Positions 1 to 8,400 of a DNA stretch of 12,837 nt are shown here, piece by piece; within the stretch, counting starts at the first letter, position 1; each line of letters opens with the position of its first letter. The DNA is from JBBQTU01 sp038213005. Lineage in GTDB: Bacteria; Planctomycetota; Phycisphaerae; Tepidisphaerales; Tepidisphaeraceae. Both the position numbers and the translations under genes were made by a program. The notes below the pieces were generated by a model, which was given only the letters and a program-made list of their open reading frames with translations, was not told where the DNA came from and made no database searches. Location: the NCBI GenBank assembly GCA_038213005.1, contig JBBQTU010000119.1, positions 1 through 12,837 on the forward strand. The letters are read 5' to 3'.

Positions 1-984
1 CCCGAAGTCTCCGCGGCGATGCAGAAGGTCGTCGACGCCTCCGGCGTTTCAGTGGACTGGGTCGAGTTGCCCGCCGGCGAGGCCGCGCTCAAGCAGGGCT
101 TTGACGATGTGCTGCCCAGCCGCGTGCTGACCGCCATTCAGGCCCACAAGGTTGCCATCAAAGGCCCGGTGACAACGCCGGTCGGCCGCGGCTTCAAGAG
201 CGTCAACGTCCAACTGCGGCAGAAGCTGAACCTCTACGCCGCCATCCGGCCAGTGATGAGCCTCAAGGGCGTCGCCACCCGCTTTGAAAACGTTGACCTG
301 GTCATCGTGCGCGAAAACACCGAAGGCCTTTACAGCGGCATCGAGAACGAGGTGGTTCCGGGCGTCGTGACCAGTCTGAAGGTCGCCACCGTCACCGGCT
401 GCACGCGAATCGCGCGCTATGCCTTCCGCTATGCGACCAAGCACAAACGCAAGAAGATCACCGTCTTCCACAAGGCCAACATCATGAAGCTCACCGACGG
501 CATCTTCCTCAATGCCGCCCGGTCCATTCATGATGAGGAGTATCCGAACATCGACTACGAAGAGGTGATCATCGACGCCGGCTGCATGAAGCTGGTGCAG
601 AACCCCGAGCGATTCGATGTCCTGCTGATGGAGAACTTCTACGGCGATCTGGTCAGCGACCTGTGCGCCGGGCTGGTCGGCGGCCTGGGCGTCGTCGCAG
701 GTGCCAACATCGGCGACGATGCGGCCGTCTTCGAAGCCGTCCACGGCTCGGCACCCGACATCGCCGGCAAGGGCATCGCCAACCCGCTGGCCTGCATCCT
801 CTCGGCAGTCATGATGCTCCAGCACATCCACGAGGACGCTGCCGCCACGCGCATCCAGTCAGCCTGCCGCAAGGTGATGGCCGACGGCCACGTCCGCACC
901 ACGGACCTGGGCGGCAAGTCAACGACGGTCCAGATGACCGACGCCATCATCGCGAACATGGGACAAGGACCGGCGCATCAATAA
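1..984 (+). CDS. NAD-dependent isocitrate dehydrogenase (isocitrate/isopropylmalate dehydrogenase family), 5' partial
   Basis: This enzyme oxidatively decarboxylates isocitrate to 2-oxoglutarate in the TCA cycle, in the cytoplasm. The reading frame is open to base 1 and begins with Pro-Glu-Val, the end of the family's N-terminal GDGIGPEV nucleotide-site motif. The true start therefore lies only a few codons outside the window, and the ATG at base 19 is internal. Visible family motifs are RENTEGLYSGIE (bases ~310-345), HKANIMKLTDG (~469-501) with the active-site Lys, and the metal-binding Asp cluster around MENFYGDLVSDLCAG (~628-672). HGSAPDIAGKGIANP lies at ~742-786. Asp-Ile after HGSAP is what NAD-using members have; the NADP enzyme of E. 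coli has Lys-Tyr there. ENTEG plus VVPGVV resembles the IDH3-like branch more than LeuB, but homoisocitrate or isopropylmalate dehydrogenase cannot be fully excluded. The stop is TAA at 982-984. No neighbouring gene belongs to the pathway. Confidence 0.9.
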   Translation, partial: PEVSAAMQKVVDASGVSVDWVELPAGEAALKQGFDDVLPSRVLTAIQAHKVAIKGPVTTPVGRGFKSVNVQLRQKLNLYAAIRPVMSLKGVATRFENVDLVIVRENTEGLYSGIENEVVPGVVTSLKVATVTGCTRIARYAFRYATKHKRKKITVFHKANIMKLTDGIFLNAARSIHDEEYPNIDYEEVIIDAGCMKLVQNPERFDVLLMENFYGDLVSDLCAGLVGGLGVVAGANIGDDAAVFEAVHGSAPDIAGKGIANPLACILSAVMMLQHIHEDAAATRIQSACRKVMADGHVRTTDLGGKSTTVQMTDAIIANMGQGPAHQ

Positions 985-1002
985 CCGTCCGGTTCAAAAA
1001 GG

Positions 1003-1035
1003 CCAACCCCCTTCCAGCCTCCCCCAAGGGGGAGG
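1003..1035 (-). repeat. Dispersed palindromic repeat, copy 1 (intergenic)
   Basis: A perfect hairpin, CCTCCCCC-AA-GGGGGAGG (1018-1035), is preceded by a C-rich flank at 1003-1012. Read on the minus strand it is CCTCCCCC-TT-GGGGGAGG, then a short linker and GGGGGTTG. The same order of elements, with small linker changes, appears on the plus strand at 7193-7230 inside the restriction-modification gene. Two copies with the same asymmetric architecture indicate a dispersed element, not chance GC richness. It has no T-tract, so calling it a terminator would be speculative. Confidence 0.7.
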
Positions 1036-1209
1036 AGTCAGAAAAGATCATCCCGCCATTCCTGCCAGTTATTGATGCGCCGATCCTAAAGCAATGCTGC
1101 GCCGCAGCCGGCCCACGCCTGCGCGACGGTTCCCAAGTATTGTAATTGCTGTAGCTGGGAATCTACATGGACAGGGCCTGCGGGTTTCGCCGGGCAGGCG
1201 GGGCTTTAC

Positions 1210-1237
1210 TTGACGTTCCGGTCGCTGGCGGTAGGGT
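1210..1237 (+). promoter_or_regulatory. Candidate sigma-70-type promoter for the ABC operon
   Basis: TTGACG (1210-1215, five of six consensus bases) is followed after 16 bases by TAGGGT (1232-1237), a weak -10. Transcription would begin near 1244, just ahead of the GAAGG at 1251 and the GTG at 1266, giving a leader of about 20 bases. The geometry supports the GTG start and excludes the upstream ATG at 1167. The -10 is poor, so this is tentative. Confidence 0.4.
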
Positions 1238-1250
1238 ATCGGCAGTTTGT

Positions 1251-1255
1251 GAAGG
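1251..1255 (+). promoter_or_regulatory. Shine-Dalgarno supporting the GTG start at 1266
   Basis: GAAGG lies 10 bases before GTG 1266. The ATG at 1167 has no purine-rich stretch ahead of it. ATG 1311 has none either, and by then conserved protein is near. This site is the main local evidence for the chosen start. Confidence 0.45.
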
Positions 1256-1265
1256 CGAAAAGACT

Positions 1266-3272
1266 GTGTCCACCGCGACTATACCCGCCAAAAAGCCAGT
1301 GATGTCCCCTACCGACGGCCGTCAGGATGCGGCGTCCGCGCTCACGTTGCAGGTGACGGATCGCAAGCTGTTGGCTTGGATGTTCCAGTTCCTCAAGCCG
1401 GTGAAGTGGCTGGCCCTGCTGGCGTGCATTTACGTTGTGCTGGCCGTGGCCGTCGAGATCTTCATTCCGCGGCAGATGGGTCTGGCGATCGACACGATCA
1501 ACCATTTCAGCTTCGGGAGCGAGAACACCGCGCAGGGGTTCTGGCCGTGGCTGCTGTCGGGCGAGGGAACGGGCGGGAAGATACGCACCACCGTGCTTCA
1601 ACTGGTGGGGCTGGTCGTACTGAGCGCGGTGATCGGGTATCTGCGTAACGTCTCATCGATGAAGCTTTCGATGGCCATGGTTTATTACATCCGCGAGGCC
1701 ACCTACGACAAGCTGCAGCAGGTGGGGTTTGGCTTTCATGACACGATCAGTTCGGGCCAGCTCATCAACCGGGCGCTGACCGACCTGCAGAACGTGCGCG
1801 TCTTCCTGCAAAGCTGCGTGCTGACCGTGCTGGAGATTGTGCTGATTGTCGGCGGGTTTGTCATTCTGCTGCTGACGCGTCAGCCGTGGGCGGCGATGAT
1901 CGCGCTGATCCCGCTGCCGCTGTGGACGTGGTACATCCTGCGTTTCAGCAAGAAGGTGCAGCCCAGCGCCAAGGCCGTGATGGAGGCCGGGGACCGCAAT
2001 GTGCAGTTGATCACCGAGGCGATCGCCGGGGTGCATGTCATCAAGGCGTTTGGCACTGAGGCGGCCGAGATAGACAAGTTTGGGGGCAACTGCGACCAGT
2101 TCTATCAGACGGTGCGGCATCGCGTGTCGCTGTTCGCCAACTTCAATCCGATCATCCGGGGTATTGCCACTGCGACGCAGCTTGGGCTGGCCGCGGCGAC
2201 GCTGATCATGATGCTGTATGCCAGGATGACGGTGGGCGACTACCTGATCGTGGGCTGGGCGATGGGAGCGATCCTGGGGCGGCTGCAGCAGGTGGCGATG
2301 ATCAACGAGCAGTATCAGAACGCGATCGTTTCGGCCAAGCGTCTGTATGAGGTATTGGCGGCGCCGGCGACGGTTGGGCACAACGACGAGGCGATGGCAC
2401 TTCCGGCGGGCCATGGCCGGGTGCAGTTCCAGAATGTCGCGTTTGGCTATGACCCGGCCAAGCCCGTGCTGCAGGATATCAACCTGGAAGTGCCGGCAGG
2501 GTCGATGATCGCAATCGTAGGCCCGACGGGATCGGGCAAGAGCACGCTGGTGAGCCTGATTTCGCGTTTTTACGACCCGCAGCGGGGGCGCATCCTGATC
2601 GACGGGGCTGATATCCGCGATGTGAAGCTGACGAGCCTTCGCGGGCAGATCATGTATGTGTTCCAGGAGACGTTTTTGTTTTCGGCGACGGTCGCCAACA
2701 ACATCGCCTACGGCAAGCCGGATGCGACAGCGGGAGAGATCGAGATCGCGGCCCGGCTGGCGCAGGCGCATGAGTTCATCATGGAACTGCCCAAGGGGTA
2801 CGACACCGTGCTGGCAGAGCGCGGGGCCAGTCTCTCAGGCGGGCAGCGGCAACGGCTGGCGATCGCCAGGGCGATTCTAAAGAATCCCCGCATCCTGGTG
2901 CTGGACGACGCAACGGCGGCGGTTGACCCGGAGACCGAAGTGCTGATCCGCCGCGGCATGAAACTGCTGCTGCACGAGTGCACGACGTTTGTGATCGCCC
3001 ATCGCCTCTCGACCGCCCGGGCCGCGGACTTGGTGGTGGTGGTCGAAGACGGGCGCGTGACTCAGCGTGGCACGCACGAGCAGTTGCTGGAGGAGGATGG
3101 GCACTATCGCGAGATCGCGGCTGTCCAGCTTTATAGTGATGAGGAACGCGACGCGGCGGAGAGCCCTTCGCATATGGCGCGCATTCGCAGTCGAAAGACC
3201 TACGCGACGGCCGCTGCGGCGGTGGCCCAGGGCCAGGCGCGAGGGCCGGTTGCGGAGGATGAAGCGGAATGA
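1266..3272 (+). CDS. ABC exporter half-transporter, subunit with degenerate Walker B (TMD-NBD)
   Basis: This is a 668-residue membrane protein from the proposed GTG start: six predicted membrane segments (first near residues 45-68, last near 300-330), then a nucleotide-binding domain. Walker A is GPTGSGKST (409-417), the Q-loop is in MYVFQETF, and the signature is canonical LSGGQ (523-527). Walker B is ILVLDD, in which Asp548 replaces the catalytic Glu. The D-loop is AAVD and the switch His579 is present. An Asp at the catalytic position marks the degenerate half of heterodimeric exporters such as TM287/288 and BmrCD. The tail of roughly 45 residues after the NBD is charged and Ala-rich, longer than usual. 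The stop overlaps the next start (ATGA), indicating translational coupling and a 1:1 complex. The substrate is unknown; drugs, lipids or peptides are all possible. The start is uncertain: ATG 1167 would add 33 unconvincing residues. Confidence 0.93.
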   Translation: MSTATIPAKKPVMSPTDGRQDAASALTLQVTDRKLLAWMFQFLKPVKWLALLACIYVVLAVAVEIFIPRQMGLAIDTINHFSFGSENTAQGFWPWLLSGEGTGGKIRTTVLQLVGLVVLSAVIGYLRNVSSMKLSMAMVYYIREATYDKLQQVGFGFHDTISSGQLINRALTDLQNVRVFLQSCVLTVLEIVLIVGGFVILLLTRQPWAAMIALIPLPLWTWYILRFSKKVQPSAKAVMEAGDRNVQLITEAIAGVHVIKAFGTEAAEIDKFGGNCDQFYQTVRHRVSLFANFNPIIRGIATATQLGLAAATLIMMLYARMTVGDYLIVGWAMGAILGRLQQVAMINEQYQNAIVSAKRLYEVLAAPATVGHNDEAMALPAGHGRVQFQNVAFGYDPAKPVLQDINLEVPAGSMIAIVGPTGSGKSTLVSLISRFYDPQRGRILIDGADIRDVKLTSLRGQIMYVFQETFLFSATVANNIAYGKPDATAGEIEIAARLAQAHEFIMELPKGYDTVLAERGASLSGGQRQRLAIARAILKNPRILVLDDATAAVDPETEVLIRRGMKLLLHECTTFVIAHRLSTARAADLVVVVEDGRVTQRGTHEQLLEEDGHYREIAAVQLYSDEERDAAESPSHMARIRSRKTYATAAAAVAQGQARGPVAEDEAE

Positions 3273-5143
3273 TCGCCATACCTTTTCTACGCAAACGGGG
3301 CGCGCGGAAGCCTGACTCGATGCAGCAGGCGGCCGACAATGAAGAGGAGCCGCGGTACAAACCCATCGACCTGGCGATGGTGCGCCGGCTGTTCGGGTGG
3401 ATGCGCCCTTATCGCCGCGACTATGTACTGGGCATTGGGCTGGGCGTGCTGATCGTCGGCATGCGGATGGCCGACCCGAAGATCAGCCAATACCTGATCG
3501 ACTATTGCTCGGGGTGGGTGCAGGGAAAGTTTCCCGGCATCGAGCGATCGCTGGCGGTACGGCAGGTTGTGCTGGTGGTGGTGCTGTGGGCTTTGATGCA
3601 CGGCGTGACGCTGCTGCTGGACCGCTGGCGCATCTTGGTGATGGTGTGCGCGGGCGAGCGGGTGCAGTTTGACCTGCGGCGTGCGATGTTCCGTCAGCTT
3701 CAGAAGCTCTCGATGAGCTATTACGACAGGAACAAGCTGGGGCGGATCATCTCGCGGTGTACCAGCGACATCGGCGCGCTTCGCGAGGTAAATGTCTGGG
3801 GCATCGATGCGATCATCCTGAACGTGATGATGCCCCTGGCCGCCAGCGTGCTGCTGGCAACGCTAACGGACATCCGGCTGTTTCTGTCGGTGTGCTGGCT
3901 GGGGCCGGCGTTCTTTATCGCGAACCGGATGTTCCACAAGCATGCCGGCAAGACTTGGCAGACCGTCCGCGAGGGCTTCACCCGCGTGTCCACCAACCTG
4001 GCCGAGAACATCACCGGGATCCGGGTGGTGACGGCGTTTAACCGTCAGCAGTCGAATCTGAACGAGTTCAACCGCCTGCAGGAAACCAATACCGATAACA
4101 ACGTGCACGCGTCGCGCATCCAGGGGGCGTATCAGTCGGCGTTGGGCGTGATGGGGTTTACGGGCAAGGCCATCATTCTCATTTATGGGGCGTACCTGGT
4201 GCTGCACCGGCCGGAGGTGACGGTCGGCAAGGTCATCGCGGCGACGATGTACTGGGACTGGTTCATGAACCCCATGCGCGAACTGGGCAATTGGTACAAC
4301 AACTACATGGTGGCGATGGCAGGCGGCGAAAGGGTGTTTAACCTGCTGGATACGGAGCCGGAGGTTGCGGATCGGCCGGATGCCCGGCCGCTGCCGCGGA
4401 TTGTGGGGGATGTGCAGTTTGAGAACGTGACCTTCGGGTACAAGCCCGAAGTGGCTGTTCTGCACGATGTCAGTTTCAAGGCCGGTCCGGGGCAGATGAT
4501 CGCCTTGGTCGGGCACACCGGGTCGGGTAAGAGTTCGATCATCTCGCTGATTGCGCGGTTTTATCAGCCGCAGCAGGGGCGCATCCTGGTGGATGGCCAG
4601 GACATCCGCGAGGTCACGGGCGAGTCGTTACACCATCAAATGGGGCTGGTGCTGCAGGTGAATTACCTGTTCACGGGCACGGTGATGGAGAACATCCGTT
4701 ACGTTCGCCCCGCGGCGAGCGAGCAGCAGATCATCGAAGCGGCCAAGGCATTGGGGACTCACGACACGATCATGTCGCTGGGCGACGGGTACGGCACGTT
4801 CGTGGGCGAGCGCGGCGGGAATATGAGCCTGGGCCAGCGGCAACTGATCTGTTTCACCCGGGCTTACCTGGCCGACCCGCGCATCTTCATGCTCGACGAA
4901 GCGACCAGCGCTGTCGACACGGCGACGGAGCTGCTGGTGCAGGACTCGCTGGAGAAGCTGCTGGCCGGGAGGACGACGTTCATCGTCGCCCACCGCCTGA
5001 GCACGATCATGCGGGCCGATGTGATCCTGGTGATTGACCAGGGGAAGATCATCGAGCGCGGCACGCATCGCGAGTTGCTGACTGCCAAGGGCAAGTATGC
5101 CCAGTTGTATGACCAGTTTGTCGGCGGATCCAAGCTGGCGTGA
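3269..5143 (+). CDS. ABC exporter half-transporter, catalytic subunit partner (TMD-NBD)
   Basis: This 624-residue protein pairs with the preceding subunit. The ATG at 3269 overlaps that gene's stop by four bases and has GGAGG at 3254-3258. A hydrophilic N-terminus of about 45 residues leads into six membrane segments, starting near residue 52. The nucleotide-binding domain has Walker A GHTGSGKSS (415-423), a Q-loop in LVLQVNYLF, signature MSLGQ (519-523, a departure from LSGGQ), Walker B IFMLDE with catalytic Glu544, D-loop SAVD and switch His575. In the dimer, its intact Walker A/B faces the canonical LSGGQ of the partner and makes one competent ATP site. Its altered signature faces the partner's Asp-substituted site. 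The substrate is not deducible from sequence. No terminator with a T-tract follows the TGA at 5141-5143. Confidence 0.94.
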   Translation: MIAIPFLRKRGARKPDSMQQAADNEEEPRYKPIDLAMVRRLFGWMRPYRRDYVLGIGLGVLIVGMRMADPKISQYLIDYCSGWVQGKFPGIERSLAVRQVVLVVVLWALMHGVTLLLDRWRILVMVCAGERVQFDLRRAMFRQLQKLSMSYYDRNKLGRIISRCTSDIGALREVNVWGIDAIILNVMMPLAASVLLATLTDIRLFLSVCWLGPAFFIANRMFHKHAGKTWQTVREGFTRVSTNLAENITGIRVVTAFNRQQSNLNEFNRLQETNTDNNVHASRIQGAYQSALGVMGFTGKAIILIYGAYLVLHRPEVTVGKVIAATMYWDWFMNPMRELGNWYNNYMVAMAGGERVFNLLDTEPEVADRPDARPLPRIVGDVQFENVTFGYKPEVAVLHDVSFKAGPGQMIALVGHTGSGKSSIISLIARFYQPQQGRILVDGQDIREVTGESLHHQMGLVLQVNYLFTGTVMENIRYVRPAASEQQIIEAAKALGTHDTIMSLGDGYGTFVGERGGNMSLGQRQLICFTRAYLADPRIFMLDEATSAVDTATELLVQDSLEKLLAGRTTFIVAHRLSTIMRADVILVIDQGKIIERGTHRELLTAKGKYAQLYDQFVGGSKLA

Positions 5144-5188
5144 GCTGCCGAAGTCCTTCTCCGCGGCGTCGCCGAGGCCGCTTGCTCC

Positions 5189-5234
5189 CCGCCTGCTGTC
5201 TTCGACGACTTACGTGCGATCGAGGAGCCAAGAC
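5189..5234 (+). repeat. 46-bp dispersed repeat, copy A (left of the restriction-modification gene)
   Basis: The 46 bases match the reverse complement of 9382-9427 at 43 positions, with mismatches only at repeat positions 15, 18 and 40. The conserved core is GACTTACGTGCGATCGAGGAG. Weaker similarity continues about ten bases further outward. The CAAGAC end points towards the restriction-modification gene, as it does in copy B on the other side. Neither copy lies in a gene. Confidence 0.85.
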
Positions 5235-5241
5235 GGCGATG

Positions 5242-5275
5242 GACGGGTCAAGTCCGACTTGAAACGTTTCCCGTC
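5242..5275. repeat. Nested inverted repeat downstream of repeat copy A
   Basis: The inner palindrome is TCAAGTC-C-GACTTGA (5248-5262, seven-base arms around one base). The outer arms are GACGGG (5242-5247) and CCCGTC (5270-5275). It could be a dimeric-regulator operator or an RNA structure at the end of the ABC transcript. No T-tract follows, so it is not a classical terminator. Confidence 0.5.
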
Positions 5276-5421
5276 TTCCGGTTCCAGATTCTCTTCCACC
5301 ACGCCCCAGCGGCACGCTATTCATCAGCCCAGGGTGATGCGTTGGCAATACACAACAGCAGGCCACGGATGATCCTCCCGCCAATGCCGATGCGCGGTCT
5401 GGTATGCAATACGCGACGGCG

Positions 5422-5427
5422 TACAAT
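5422..5427 (+). promoter_or_regulatory. Candidate -10 box of the restriction-modification gene
   Basis: TACAAT matches the -10 consensus at five of six positions and ends 10 bases before the ATG at 5438. A transcript from it would start at about 5434, practically leaderless. No -35-like hexamer is visible at 16-18 bases upstream. This box favours ATG 5438 over ATG 5426, which overlaps it, and over ATG 5342. Confidence 0.4.
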
Positions 5428-5437
5428 GGGCGTTGAT

Positions 5438-8400
5438 ATGGCCAAGACACAGGGCGACGCCCGCACTGACTACCTCTTCCCAGACCTCGGGCGCAAACAC
5501 CGTCAGCTCTTCATCCCCAAGCGCCTCACTCAAGTGGTCTTCGCCCTATGGGAGCAGGTCAAAGGCTCTGATGCGGCCATGCTGGACCAGGCGCAATCGC
5601 GTCTGAATCACTGGGCAGACATGGCCGCCAAGGGCGCTTTGGCGCACAAGGAGACCTCGCTCGATGCCGAGTTCCTTCGCATCCTTTTCGCCGAAGGCCT
5701 GGGCTATGTCTCCCGTGGAAGCAGCACCGATGTATTCCAGTTGGATCGGCAGTTCACGGTCCCGGGAGGTGGGACCGCCGACGGCGCGTTAGGTTTTTTC
5801 AGTGTCGGCAAACAGCCCCGTCCCATCGCCGTCATCGAATGCAAAGGCGCATCGGTTGACCTGGACCACGACAAGTCCAATGGCCGCACCCCGGTCCAGC
5901 AGCTTTGGGATTACCTGGCGCAGCTCCCTGACACCCCATGGGGAATCCTCAGCAACTACGTGACCTTGCGCCTTTACCACCGCGATGCCACCCCGCGCGC
6001 CTATCACGAGTGGACGATCAAAGACTTCCGCGACATGAACCGCGTGAAGGAGTTCGCCTATCTCCTGGGTCCCGATGGTCTGCTGGGCAAGCCGCCGCTT
6101 CAGAAGCCCAGGGCGGACACCATGCTGGAACTGTCCGCGGCCAAGCAGCGGGAAGTCGGCGATGATCTCTACAATTACTACTCCACCCAGCGCGAAATTC
6201 TCATTGATCTGCTGATCTCCCAGCACCGTTACGCAACCGACGACGCCATCAAGTCCGCCCAACTCCTCCTCGACCGGGTGGTCTTCATCGCTTTCTGCGA
6301 GGATCGCGGGTTGCTGCCCCCGCAACTCCTCAAGAACACATGGGCAAACGTTCCCTATTTGTCCCGCGCCGGCGCGCGTTGGCGCAACTTTATCGACCTT
6401 TTCCATTTCATCGACAAGGGACACCCGCGACTCGATCTCAAAGATGGTTACAACGGCGGTTTATTCAAGCACGACACGCTCGTCGATGACTTGCAACTGG
6501 ACGACGAGCCGGCCACGGAGGTCTTCAAGAACATCGGTGAGTACGACTTCTCCGAACAAGGCGAAGTCAGCGTCGACGTGCTCGGCCACCTATTCGAAAA
6601 GAGCATCACCGAACTGGAAAAGAAAAAGGCCGTCGGCCTTTTCGGCCCCCAGGCCGCCGCGGCCGCCGTGCAGATGCCCAAGAGTGCTGAGCGAAAGCGC
6701 TTCGGCATCTATTACACCCCGCCGCAATTCACCCGTCTGATCGTGGACAAGACCCTCGGCCGGCTCCTCGAAGATCGCGTCGAGATCCATGACGATCCGC
6801 TCGCCCGCATCGCCGCCATCCGTAAACTGCGCGTCGTCGATCCCGCCTGCGGCTCCGGCGCCTTCCTCATCGCGGCCTACGAACGCATGGAAGATGCCTA
6901 CGATTCCGCCCTGCATCTTCTCCGCGTTGCCGGCCGCGCCTCCGAGGCCGCTGACATCGCCAAACACTACCCCGACTGGATTCTCGCCGACAATCTCTTC
7001 GGCATGGACCTCTCCGAAGAAGCGGTCGAGATCACCCGCCTGGCCCTGTGGATTCGTTCCGCTCGCAAGGGGGTCGCGCTGTCCGATCTGTCCCACAACG
7101 TAATCTGCGGCAACAGCCTGGTTGCCGACGCCAGTGTCCACGCCCGCGCCAAAGAATGGTCCGACGCCTTCCCCGCGATCTTCTCCTCCATCCCCTCCCC
7201 CTTGGGGGAGGGCAAGGGAGGGGGTTTGCCCGGCCAGCAATCATCCCCCGCCGACGGCTTCGACTGCGTCATCGGCAACCCCCCGTGGGAACGCCTCAAA
7301 CTGCAAGAGCGAGAATTCTTCGCCCTCTCCGCCATGGAGATCGCCGGCGCGGTCAACGCCGCCGACCGCCGCAAACTCATCGAGAAACTGCAGACGCAGG
7401 CCCCCGAACTCTGGAAACGCTATAACGACGCCAAGGCCGCCGCTGAAAAGACCCTGGCTTACGTCCGTCACTGCGGCCGATTCCCCCACACCGGCCGGGG
7501 AGATGTGAACACCTACATGCTCTTCGCCGAACTCTCCCGCCAACTGGTCGCCCCCGATGGCCTGATCGGCCTTCTCGTCCCCAGCGGCATTGCCACCGAC
7601 GACACCACCAAGCACTTCTTCGGCGACCTGATGGACAAGAAAGCCCTGTGCGCCCTCTATGACTTTGAGAACAAGAAGGCCGTCTTCGCCGACGTTCACC
7701 GCGCCTTCAAGTTCTCCGTCCTGCTCATAAACGGGCGCGACCGCCAGACCGAGGCGGCCGATTTCGTCTTCTTCGCCCATTCGCTGGAAGACCTCGACCC
7801 CGGGGAGCGGCACATCACCCTTTCCGCTCGCGATCTGAAGCTTCTGAATCCCAACACCCGTACCTGCCCAATCTTCCGCTCTCGTTATGACTGCGAACTA
7901 ACCAAGCGCGTCTATCGCAATGTGCCGATTCTCTTGGACAAGAGCCGCAAGACTGGCGGCAATCCGTGGGACATCAAGTTCTCCCGGATGTTCGACCAGA
8001 CCAATGATGCCGAACTATTTCGCGACGCTAAGAGTCTCCAAAGCGATGGCTTCCATCTAGACGGCAATCGCTGGCTGCGGCGCAAGGAAGTCTATCTTCC
8101 ACTTTACGAAGCGAAGATGGTGCAAGGATACGACCATCGCGCCGCGAGCGTTATTGTTGAAGGGGCTAACTGGATGCGTCAGGGACAAACAGAGGAAACG
8201 CCACCGGTCTATCACCAGAATCCAGAGTTTGTCGCGATGTCTCGGTTCTGGGTCGCCCAAGAGGAGGTACGCCGAATCATTGACGGCAAGGGCGAGTTCC
8301 CCGCATTTCTCGGGTTCAAAGATATCACGAGCCCCACCAACCAACGCACCATGATCGCCAGCGCCATTCCCTTTTCAGCGGTCACCAACCATTTTCCCTT

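Larger units (their letters stand above)
985..1265. other. Intergenic region between isocitrate dehydrogenase and the ABC operon
   Basis: This stretch of about 280 bases has no convincing gene. It holds the dispersed palindrome at 1003-1035 and two weak inverted repeats: TGTAG-N8-CTACA at 1150-1167 and TTCCCA...TGGGAA at 1130-1161. The candidate promoter of the ABC genes follows. No hairpin with a T-tract is present, so any terminator for the upstream gene would have to be the GC-rich palindrome itself or be Rho-dependent. An ATG at 1167 opens the ABC frame, but it lacks a Shine-Dalgarno and lies upstream of the candidate promoter. Confidence 0.6.
5144..5437. other. Intergenic region between the ABC operon and the restriction-modification gene
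   Basis: About 290 bases carry no recognisable gene. Contents are a copy of the 46-bp dispersed repeat (5189-5234), a nested inverted repeat (5242-5275) and a TACAAT box just before the next gene. The frame of the next gene is open back to an ATG at 5342. The peptide this would add (rich in Arg, Pro and Met) has no family resemblance and no ribosome-binding site. Confidence 0.6.

Noticed and set aside
1018..1035. GC-rich hairpin as Rho-independent terminator of the isocitrate dehydrogenase gene
   Set aside because: It has no T-tract and only a two-base spacer between arms, and the same element sits inside a coding sequence at 7193. A dispersed repeat explains it better.
663..1145. Open frame overlapping the end of the isocitrate dehydrogenase gene
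   Set aside because: It is an Arg-rich translation in a shifted frame of a GC-rich gene, typical of a shadow. The real frame has all the family motifs.
1167..1265. N-terminal extension of the first ABC subunit from ATG 1167
   Set aside because: It has no Shine-Dalgarno, its composition is unlike ABC N-termini, and it overlaps the candidate promoter at 1210-1237. GTG 1266 has a better context.
1653..2771. Long minus-strand open frame opposite the first ABC gene
   Set aside because: It is His/Arg/Gln-rich with no recognisable domain and lies wholly antisense to a well-supported gene.
5342..5437. Extended start of the restriction-modification protein at ATG 5342 or 5426
   Set aside because: The added residues are Arg/Pro/Met-rich without family resemblance. 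ATG 5426 lies within the candidate -10 box. ATG 5438 is preferred, though not proven.
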